From NCBI GenBank assembly GCA_030141605.1, contig JAQGDQ010000047.1, positions 250,001-310,000 of the forward strand: a DNA stretch of 60,000 nucleotides. The letters are read 5' to 3'. Position 1 is the first letter of the stretch. The number at the start of each line of letters is the position of its first letter. Below the pieces are notes generated by a model. That model saw nothing but the letters and a program-made list of their open reading frames with translations, had not been told where the DNA came from and searched no databases. Positions 29,301-41,300 of this stretch are shown here, piece after piece. The position numbers were made by a program, and so were the translations under genes. This stretch comes from Tubiluchus corallicola. Lineage: Eukaryota > Priapulida > Priapulimorpha > Priapulimorphida > Tubiluchidae.

Positions 29301-32300
29301 AATATGGTATGAATATGGTGATAAAGGCGACCAGTGGGTAAAAGGTGTAGCACAAGTAGGACGTAGGCACTTAGGATTTCACCTCGAATTTCACGGCTTC
29401 CATAACAGTAGCCAAGATGACATTGCTATTGACGACGTTTCATTTGAAAATTGCGGAATCTCGGGTGGACAAGGACAATGTGACATTGGCCAAAAACAAT
29501 GCAGTAATGGAAACTGTGTAGAAGATCACCAATGGTATGTGGTATTCTTTTGTAAAAATAACTTGTGTTCAGCTCAAAGTAAGTCATGCTTGTAAACTGA
29601 GTAAAAATGTTTTACAAAGCAGACAATAGTTATCTTGATAAATTGTATTCATCCCATGATTAGGTATCTAGTTCTGTATAATCACGATGTTTAATGAGCG
29701 GTGACAAAACAACAGATTAGAAAATTATTATTTTGATAATTTACATTTTAATTTGTTGTTCTGTAGTTGATAATTTAATTTCTAATCTGTTATTTTGTAG
29801 TTTCAGTTTGTGCCTTTATATCATTAATGTATTATTATTTTTTTGGCTTGATTTATAGTTTGATAATGGTTATAGTAGCCAAAACGATTGTCGCTCTTTA
29901 AACTTGGTGATTCCTAGAAGCTCGCTCTTTCGCATATTCAATGATCTGCAGTTCAGAATAAGAAAATTGTATCAAACATTTCAAGACCCAAGCTGACACT
30001 CGGCAATGATTTATAAGTTGCAATTCTTGCAACAATTGGTCATTTATAATGCCGGAATAATTAATGCAGATCATTAAATACGCAAAAGCGCGAGCTTCTA
30101 GGAATCACCAAGTTTAAAGAGCGACAATCGTTTTGGCTACTATAACCATTATCAAACTATAAATCAAGCCAAAAAAGAATAAATAATACATTAATGATAT
30201 AAAGGCACAAACTGAAACTACAAAATAACAGATTAGAAATTAAATTATCAAATACAAAACAACAAATTAGAATGTAAATTATCAAAATAATAATTTTGTT
30301 GCACATTCAAGATTGTTAATATGGTAAACGTTTTAGTGGATGCTCCTTCCTGTTCTTTTAAACACGAAAAGTAAGGTAACTTCTTTTTAAAGTTATGGAG
30401 GCAAGGGTGGATTAAGGCTACATAAAACTAAGAAGAGCAAAAATTAATAATTGTGCGCCATTACTACACAGGTGCTCTTGTCATTTTATCCTTTGTTCAG
30501 GTGTGATTTCTCTGATGACTGTGGCGACTATTCAGATGAATCAGCTTGTGATGAGTATGTAGAAAGATGTGACTTCCAAACTGACTTCTGCAACTGGCAG
30601 GTAGAAAGCTTGCCATTAACATGGAGACGTCACAGTGGCAACAGCCCTTATTACATGACCGGTAAGTGTTCTGATAGCAAATTTGCTGAAATATGACAAA
30701 CTCGTTTTACAGTCTGCACCGATTAATAGACTCATTTTGGGATGAAAGTGTTTTGACCCAGTTAACCGACTGAGCCTATTCACCAATGGGTGTAGTATTA
30801 CTGGTACAGAAGTCTGAGGCACCAGCTTACTATGCACTGCAAAGGTTTTTAATGAATTTTAGAAATGAAGTAGAAGTACTGCCTAAATTCCTTTGTGCAG
30901 TTAAAAAATATAAAAAATATATTTTAAAATATTAAGTTATATAAATGAATTAGCAATAAGTTAAAAAGTATACTTTTCTAAATCACCTAAGTCTGTTTAT
31001 TTGCGAAAAATGCAAAAAATCCTTCTAAGTCGGCTGCTTCATTTTATCGCGAAGAAGCTGGCTTACAAAGTTCTCATAATAATAATAAAAACTTTGAAAA
31101 TCTGTTGTTGTACGATGCACAAAGTCTCGTGAAATACTTAGTGCTTGGCGTGCCTAAACTGTTGTTGGTGCCGTGTTTCCCCGCTGGTAGCTCCGTCTGC
31201 AGTTTCGCCTAAGCTCCAGCTTGGTATTGTGATGTAGTTACTGTACTGTACCTGCGTCCATGGCATAAACAGCAACATCTAACTGATTAAGCTTTCTGGC
31301 AAAGACTGCTAGAGCTTCAAAAACAAACAACTAAGCAAGTGATTAAATGTTTAGCCTGGAATTCTTGGGTAACAAGGTTAATTGCAGTGGACGGGCGGGT
31401 CAAAGAAAACCATTAGGCTAGCATATTAGCGTATGATAAACGTTCCTGCTTACAAACAAAACGGTACTTAGCATGATTGTTTCTATGTATATTATAGGGC
31501 AAAAGCGATATAAGATGATATGATATAAGTCATAAAAGCTTATTAGTCATGAAAGTGTGCTATTGAAGCATGTAAAGTAAAAATATTGAGTCAATTATGC
31601 GGAGTTATTTGAGTCAGTTACTGATAGTTTTTATGTACATTAGAATAGAAGTGGCACATACCAGGCGTTTTTGAGTTAATTAAATGATTGACTCTATTGT
31701 GAGTCTATTAAGTGGCCCCTACTGCACATCCTGTAATGCAATAACTTTATTATATCCAGAGTTCTCATGCATGGGGTAAACTGATAAATAATCACAAGTC
31801 TATTGTGTGTATGCATCATATTGTGATAATATTATCTTTCACAAACTGTTTCATTCTTTATCCCTCCCTCAGACAGTATACAGCTGACCTGCATTTGCGT
31901 GTGCGCCTGTGCTTGTAATTCTCTGTGTCTTATAAAAACAGTGCTGTATATCTCCAAGACCATTGCCATTTCTGGACATGTCACATTAGGCCCTTCTAAC
32001 TCAGATGGTAAAACAATTTGACCCTTCCATTGTTGCCAAGTCTTTGACTTCATAAGCCAGTAAGGTTTTGTTTAGGTTGTGCACGTATAAAAAAAATTGG
32101 ATTACATTTTCATTCTTTACGAGGAAAAAGTCTCACTGTGTTACATTTCAGCTTGACTTTGACTTTAACTTTATTATGGCCTTATTTAAGTCTGCGTGCT
32201 TTTATTCAAATGCATCTTAAAGGCCAATAAGGTCAAGCTAGCCCGACTTATCATATTTGTAGTGCTAGTGATGAAAATGAACATTGTAATACACTTGATA

Positions 32301-35300
32301 CATATGATGGGTGAGTTACCGTTTAATTTCTTTTTTGTTACTAAGTTTCCTATCCACAGGGCCAAGCGTTGATCACACCTTTGGAAATACGACTGGATAT
32401 TATACATATTTTTACACTTTCGGCTCCACGCAGCAAAACGCTCCTGGTAGACTACACAGCAAAGTGGTATTTCAACCATCTATTGGCTGCAACATGCGTT
32501 TGTGGTAATATCCTGTTGATCCTATACATTTTTAAACATTATATTTAAAGCATTTTGAGCCTGTCACAGTTTTTTGTGTTGTTCTATTTTATTATAATGT
32601 GTACCACTTTGCTGCAAAATTAATAAGGGTGATTTTTACATAATATGCCAAAATTATTATATTTGATAATGATCATTTAGTGGTCGCTTCTCTTTAGTTC
32701 CTCATTGTTGTCATTTAAAATTAATTTTTTTGTAAATAATTGTTGCATTTTTCGTAAAAATTTGGTTGATTCTTAATCAGTAAATAATTTAATAGCAATA
32801 CATAAAGAATTTAATAGTAATAACGAGGATAAATTGAATCATATCATATTTATTCTTTTAGGTATCACATGTTTGGTCATGATATTAATGCATTGAATGT
32901 TTATGTAAAAACGTATCAAACGGACCCGATGTACAAAGTGTGGTACAAGAAAAATCCTCAAGGCAATATGTGGCTGAAAGCTGATATTAACTTTGATCTC
33001 ATTCAAAATAACTTCCAGGTAAGTGTAAAACTGTGTTGAAACCGTTTATGTACGAGTTCACATAACGTGGTATAGTCAGCATAGTTTGAGATTTAGTACA
33101 ATTCGTTAATTCACGAAAATTGTAAAGAATTCAAGGCTGCACAGCGTGCCTTAAACTGGTCCCTAAGGTAGTCCTTTGTGGATTTGTAATCATTTACCCC
33201 CAGTTCGAACCATTTTGAATTGTTAAACTTTTGATACCTGTTAACAGCTCGCAAAAGCACAACTTTGGCTTGTATGCTTAATAATACTGAGCTTTCCAAT
33301 CACTAGTTTATGTGGTAAGCAACTAAATGCTCATTCCATAAAGAAACACCTACATAGTGTATTAAGTACCACTGCTAATTTACAACTTTTTGACAGTAAA
33401 CATATATTCACATTTGTATCCTTTCCCATAAGCAGATATCTTAATTAACTAAAACAGCATCCTTATAAGACTACATTTGGACTTCCATTATTTTTTATAG
33501 TGGTATATACAAAGCTGATACTGTACTTGCTGTAAAGTGTCTACAAGATCTGTACTAAGTGGAGTAATTCTGAAGAAATCTGCTTTGTTTTCACTTTTAT
33601 AATATTAACAATTGTGATTTTGCCTAACTTTGCACAGGTTGTTATTGAAGGCCTTAGAGGCAATGGGTACTATGGCATAATTGGACTTGATGATATTACC
33701 TTCACCCCAGATTGTGTTGTGACTGGAACTACATTACCACCTGTTGAACCTACAACCCACCCACCTGTCACAATTCCTGGTACGTGTCAGCCTGATGACT
33801 TCAGGTGTATCGATGATAACTCTACTTGCATACCCAAACAGCAGGTATGTTGATAATGTTTGGTGTGAGTAGGAATCAAAGTTGATCTCTTTTTATGCAT
33901 TATTGTTTTTGGTTCTTAACTACAGTAGGCACCACTTAATTGACTTAAAAATGCCTGATACGAGCCACTTTTATTCAAAAGCACATGAAAACTGTCAGTA
34001 ATTGACCCAAATAACTCCACATAATTGACTCTTATGTTTTTCCTTCACATGCTTAAAATAAGACAGAATAAGCGAACAAATCAAAGCACATTTGATAATT
34101 ATAATAGCGTTGCCCATACGTCAGGTTGCTGCAACCTGTCGCTAATCAGTCTAGCCACGTTATTGATAATTATAGCTTCTAGATGTTAGACTAACTAGAG
34201 TCCTAAATCTTGCATTTCAAGCCAGATTATATAGGTAAAAGTACAGTAAGCGGCACTTAAAAGACTCACGGTTAATAGACTCAATCAGTTAATTGACTCA
34301 AAAATGCCTGGAACCGGCCGCTTCTATTCAAATATACATAGAAACTATCAGTAATTGACCAAATAACTCCACATAATTGACTCAATATTTTTCCATCACC
34401 TACTTAAAATAAGACATTTGTATGTGCCCAAAGAACCTTTCCTACTTTTATGTCATCTTTACTTCGCTTTTGTGCACTATAATATATGTAGAAACAGTCG
34501 TGTTAAATACAGTTTTGTTTGTAAACAGCTACGTTTATCATGTGCTAATACGCTTGAGTAGTGACTTTGCTTTGAATCTGTTACCCGCTTGTCTACTTTG
34601 TTACCCAGTAGAAGCTAAACATTTAATCACTTGTCTAGCAGTCTCCTTTTGAAGCTTTTGTTGCAAATCACACTTTCACGCTTAATGAGTCAACAGTCAA
34701 AGATGCAGGGATAGTAAATCCTTGTGACTTACAAGAATTAAACATCCTACAGCAAATAAAAGTATCGAGTTAAGAATTTTGAAAAATAGAGCACAAACAT
34801 AAAGATCTGACAGTTAAGGAGAAACTGAAAATTTTAGAGCAGTACGATAAATTTCCAAAGATGGGGCAGAAGTGAATTTTGCAAATAAACAGACTTGTGT
34901 GATTTAGAAAAGTGTACTTTATAATTTATAGCTAATTCACTTGTATAAATTAATATTTTAAAATATGTTTTAAATTTTTAACTGCACAAAGGAATTTAGG
35001 CATTACTTCATTTCTAAACTTCATCAGAAACCTTTGCAGTGCATAGTAAGCTGATGACTCATACTTCTATACCATAATTATTTACCCACCAGTTAATAGA
35101 TTCAGTCGGTTAATTGGGTCAAGACACTTCGGTCCTAAAGTGAGTCCATTAAGCAATGTCTACTGTAGTACCTACGCATAGTAGCTAAACTAGGATAATA
35201 CTTCGATTTTTTTGAAAATTACTTTTGTTAGCATGAAAGGTTGCCCATCTCATCTCCCCAACGTCACTAATAAGTTCTGTGGAGATTTAGAGATCCATAG

Positions 35301-38300
35301 AAAGGTTACTAAGACTATAAAATATGCAGTGGTTTGTGTAACTCATTTTAGGTAATAAAACAAATTCAAATTTCACATATTATTTATACAAGAATTTCTC
35401 TTTGTCTTGCTATTAATACTGTTTTTGTGTATTGCTCTTTCTTGTTTTTTTAGTGAAAAGATGTGAATTAATTTAATTTTTACAATTTAATTTTGTTCTA
35501 GGTATGTGATTTTATGCGTGATTGTATGGACGGCAGTGATGAGTTCACCTGCCCCAGCTCTTGTGACTTTGAGACCAATAACTGTGGTTGGGAAGACAAT
35601 ATCAAAGATAATCTAACATTTGCTTGGGGTAGTGGTCTTGAAACTGGAGCATATGGTCCCAAGGTATAAAGTTCTTTGCTTCTCATATGCTGAAATGAGT
35701 GTGCGTGTACAGTAGACGTGTGTTTTCTTTCCAAGTTTTATGTGTGTACGTGTACATGTGTGTTCTTTCTCAGTTTTGTTTCAGAAAAAAATTTGTTTAG
35801 TTACATTTTTGTGCAGAGCATATTTTTATTTGCAACATTTTCTTGAAATCTTTTTTTTACTAAATTTGCAAATAAGCTTTATTAATTTTTTATATTTTTA
35901 CTGCCTAAAACATTCATTGAAAAATTTATTTCTTTTTTAACTGCATAACTACATTCAATAGATTATGAATTTAGATCTACAGTATGTCCTCTCTTGATGA
36001 CACTAATGCATTCCAGCAAAACGCTACGTTAAGCGAAACATCATTAAACGAAGCTAAGTCTTCCATAGAAAGTAATGTAGAAGAATTGGGATACGTTCTG
36101 TAGGACAAAATCAATGCTGTTTGAAATCATATAAATTAAACATTTTATGAGTTTTACTCATGTTTCTACTGATTAATTTTTTCTGTTTTTTTTTAATTCA
36201 TCTATATATCTTTCTTACCTAGCTAGCGGGTTTTCTTTCGCTGACGTCTAGGCAGTCGTTAAACAATAAACACTTCAGCAGAGTTAAAACTTAGCCCTGG
36301 GACGACCTTGGGAATTTTATCTAGATACTTAGTCTGGTGGCTATAACAACAGGTTGCAGGCAACATTCCTTCGCATAAAGTTTACTCCCGGGTCTGGCTT
36401 GATAAAAATGGCTAGCATTTAGTGGTCAATTGGGAAACACAAACGTACACTTGTATAATAATTGCAGTGTTTATGTTACTAGTGTATTTTTAGAACAGAA
36501 TAATGCATTATGTACTGGTTTGATGCATCAAATTAGGTAAAAAAGTTATGCAAAGTAAAGAAATCGTCGTTAAAATGAAACTGTGCTTCATTAAGTGCAA
36601 AAAGTGTTAAATGCTGAGCGTCGTTAAAACAAAACGTCGCTAAACGGAAAGTCGTTAAGCGAGAACTTACTATATATATTTTTTTGTAAAATTGAATTGA
36701 CTTTTGCATCATTTTTTGTATAGTAGCTGTTTACATAGCTTTTGCTATTTACAGGTTGATCGATTTGGTGTATCAACTGGACGCTTTATGTTTCTGAGAA
36801 TTACTAGCACATTAAATCTGTACTACCAGCAAGCTTCGATGATTGGCCCACAATTCAGCCGAGCAGCGGATACATGCTTAATAAAATTTTGGTGGTATAT
36901 GTCCTATGCTTACATTTATCCTGAGGTGAAAATAGAAACGGAAAGTACGACTTCTCTCTGGCGTGCAAGAACTGGTCAGACTGCAATGTGGAGGCAAGAA
37001 ACTGTGGGAATCGGACAACGACACAATCCATTCCAGATACGATTGGATCTGTCTCATACATCATTGTCTTCTTACGGTGCAGCATTTGATGATATTGAGC
37101 TGGTTGATTGTGAATTCCCTGGTGCAGCTACTACGTGTCCTTCTAGTAAGTTCTGGTGCATAGAATCACGAGCTTGCATAGAGAAAAATCTGCTGTGTGA
37201 CCTAACAGATAACTGTGGTGATTACAGTGATGAAGATGAAGTTTTATGCAAGGAATACCACCGGTATGATTTCGAGAATGGACTGGGTGATTTCACTAAT
37301 GGTGTAAGTAAACTACAAAATTTAGAAATTCCTAACAAGTAAAATGTATAGGAAATTTACGAATTTATAAAATTTTACCACAAATGAGCTTATGCAAAAG
37401 TTACATAACAAATATCTTATAGCAGAATAAGGAATGGAATAGTAAATAGTATAACTGAATAGACTAAGAAATCAAAGGATTTACTGATCAATTGCTTCAT
37501 CAGCAAAAGTAGTCAAAGTATTTTTACTGTCATAGATATCACAAGTAAAATATGAGTTTTAGTTTCCACATTTCTTACCGTGTGCATTATTTTCCACTGC
37601 ATTGCTGTTAAAATTTCCCGAAATGTTGGTATTGTTGGTAGTACGAAGTCTGATCGACATCTTAATCTTTAAACAAACTAACAATTAAACTTCTTGTGTT
37701 ATAATTCGCGTGTGGATACATTGTAGCAGAATTGTTCTAAGACTGCTTGCTTTACGGTTTCATTCTGCTATTCATTTAGGGTGATTTTTATTGGTCAAGA
37801 TACAAAGGACAAACTCCTTCATATTACACTGGCCCATCAAGAGATCATACAATAGGCACCGAAGAAGGATATTACATGTACATAGAATATACGGGTAAAT
37901 TTTAATTTAGTATAAAGTTATAGGTGCACCTTTTGCAACTCCATTATTAACTCCGTTTACTTAGAAATGCAATAATTATGTATAATATTTTTCCTGTAAA
38001 CTTTTTAATCCTGTTCTTTAACTCCGAGTTTGTTTTTTCTATTTTAAAGCAGAATAAACATTTAGAGTTAAAATCAAAGAGAGTTAAGCTGAATTGAGTT
38101 GTTGGTTGTGCACCATAGAGTGCACAAAACTGTTAGCTTGGCATAGTGGTTATGTGTTTAATTTTGACTTCACATTTGTTTGAATAAATACAGGGCATTT
38201 ACGAAGTCATTTGGTTTGCTACATAGATTAGCATAACATGAAGCTTTTTAGCTTACAATTTTCCACACACAGTCGTTACTAATTACATGTATTTCAGTGC

Positions 38301-41300
38301 CTCAACACTTACATTTCTGAAGTATTTAGGTTTGAAATTCTGTTTATTCTGCAATATACTAGTCAATTATGTGGCAAAATTTCATTGTCATTGACAAACC
38401 CATTTTTCTCATTATAGGACAGCAATTTATGGACAAAGCCTGGCTTATTAGCCCCATCTTTGACATTACCACGGATGGTAGCTGCAGAATGAGAATTTAT
38501 ATTCACATGTTCGGCCGACACATTCAAGAGCTGAATATCATGACTCGCATTTATAGCGATGGCGGTAATCAGAAATTCTTCAGTATGGAGAGCGAGAATG
38601 CTTAATCTTGTTATTTTAACGTCATTTACAGCATCTTTTTATTTTATAGAACATAAAACATAGACATTTTGCATTCAGTAAAATGTAACATGGCTGTTGT
38701 TTGCTTTGAAGGTTATGACAATGTATTCCAGCAGAGGTTTGCAATAGGAGATTTCTGGGTGAGAAAAGAAGTAGAACTGAAAAGAAGCTCCAAATTTCAG
38801 GTACAACATGATTTTGGCAACCCCTTAATCTTAATTATCCATTGTAATTAACTACGTATTCTGTAATTTTTTTATGATTTTGAATGGCATAGTTTCAGAT
38901 TTCCACGTACTTTCATCTTTGTTTTATTTTGTGTATGTGTTTCTTTGCACACCAGATGGGTACTTCGGAGAACAGGAAATGGTTAGAATTTGTTCACAAG
39001 CTCTACGCTATGACTGGAACTCCTCTACAGTAGATTGTGTAGAACATAGAAAAGAGTGTATTAATAAATTAATTTGATTACTGGGTTCTTTAGAAAGCAC
39101 TAGCCCTTCTGTTGGTCTGTTTTTATGAATGATTCTGCCACTTTCGTCAAGCACAATGTTCGTTATGTTTATTTTAAATGCTTTTTTAATTTCTTGTTTT
39201 TCATTTATAATAGTATTTTTATTTTTTGTAGTTACTAACCATGTTTGGACTGTCATGGAAATAACATTATGCTTTTACATATCTAAGTATTAAAATAAAT
39301 TTCTATTCTATTCTATTCTATACACGCAAACTCGTAACCCATATTTCTATTAACGACGCATGCATACTGCTAGGTTTAAGCAAGGCCCATTACATTTTTC
39401 ATGTGATTTGTTTTTATTGAAGTTTTACAATACGTTTATTTTTCCGTATTTTATTCACATATAAAGGGTTAATATGTATTCTCTTGTGTGGGTTTTTTTG
39501 GTGGACTGACACAATAACAATAACATTATGTATCTTTCAATAATATGTATTTGTAGTCTTAATTATATTACATAAATAATAGTTTTAGAACATCATTTTT
39601 ATTTTGCAATCAAAAGATAGAGCCAAGCCCTGTTATGGTTAATATAGAAGTTTTAGAATAACATGAATTATACATGTAAATTGTGTTGCAGGTGGTAATA
39701 GAAGGCATTGTCGGTGACTACCAAGAAGGAGATATAGCTATTGATGATGTTAGCTTCACCCCAAACTGTAAGAAAAGTGGAGACACTACTTTACCAACTG
39801 CTCCTTCAACAACTCCACATTCTACTCTGCCAACTACGACTGTGTCCCATACTTGTGATGATACTCAGTTTGCATGCGATTTTGGAACTAGGTGTATTCC
39901 ATTGGAAAATGTGTGTGATTTCCGCATTGACTGCTACGATGGCAGCGACGAAGACCAGTGCAGTAAGCAACGCATTGTTATAATATAATTCTTTATCATA
40001 CTTCTACTTGAGACTTGAGTCCAGAAATGGTACTAACTGTATCATAAAATTTCACTCCCAATAATGCGCAAAAATACTGTAGTGTTTAGTTGCAGAACTC
40101 CTAGAGGTTTATCTTTTTGTGAAATATTTGTTGGACACGCATTTAGGTGGCTGTGCAAACCAGATGTTTAGCAAGGACTTATTTTTTCTTGTAACAGAAC
40201 AATAGCTATCCATTTTATATTATTTATTGTGCTTCATCCATAGGTATGTTGTCACTTTTTAGTAATTTCTAGAAAACCGATTTTAGAAATTTTGTGAACA
40301 AACTGTTAATGTCATATTAGCGATTCTTTTTCATTGTCGTCGCTATCAGCATTGTCTTCATTGTCACGATTATTGTTGTCATTGCCATCTTCTCAATATT
40401 GCAGCTAAAGAATATTGTTCATTTGGCACTGGTGGACCTGAAGGAATAAATGAACCTGACACCTGCAATTGGATTGTAGAACCTAATCCGAGAAAATTTC
40501 AATGGTACATGACACAGGGTCAAAATAGTTCCGAATTTGACTTGTACAAACCTAAATATGATCACACTGCAAACAGCACTAAAGGTAGGTAGGCATGTAA
40601 TTTCAATGAATCATTGATCAATAAATTTAATTTAATAGTCAGTTTACATTAACTGAACTGTTCTGGAATCATAGTCCAGATGGCCTGTTCACACCACCGT
40701 AAAGCTGGTTTAACCACCACAGTATTTAGTGTAAATATGGGTTTTGTTGCAAATATTAGGTCTGAAGTTGTTTCTAACCTTTTTAAAATTGAGAGAATAT
40801 TAAAAACTGTGCGGTAGCATTATGCAGCTTTAACAAATTAAGTATAAAATGTTTGTTCTTCTAGATGTACATTGAAAAAAATCTCAAGATAGGTCTTCCG
40901 TGGTTATCCAAAATTTGCATTTGCATTTGCATGTGCTTTTGTTGTATATTATGTGACTGAGTAATATTTACTTTAAATTGTGCAAAAAGAATCTTATATA
41001 GTTATTAGGGGGTGTGTTTTTATGCAGTTTGAGAGTTTTTTAAATTTATGTTTGAGTGTATACAAATATGTTTACAGCTGTTTACATTTTCGGTTATATT
41101 GGTATCTTTTCAGTGACGCCTGTTATGTGCTGTTATTACTGCTTTTGTTTTAAGTCCCTATGAATAATAATTCTGCAAACAATGCATTGTTGATTCCTAA
41201 ATGCTGCCTTGCATTCAAAGTATAAAAATGTTCCCATAATTTGATAGCAATGTGTACAATTATGTGCACTAAAGATGGTATTCTTTGGAGCGCTTTTCTA

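Noticed and set aside
31832-32053. Antisense 73-codon ORF in intron 42
   Set aside because: No recognisable domain, no splice or promoter context; recorded as chance.
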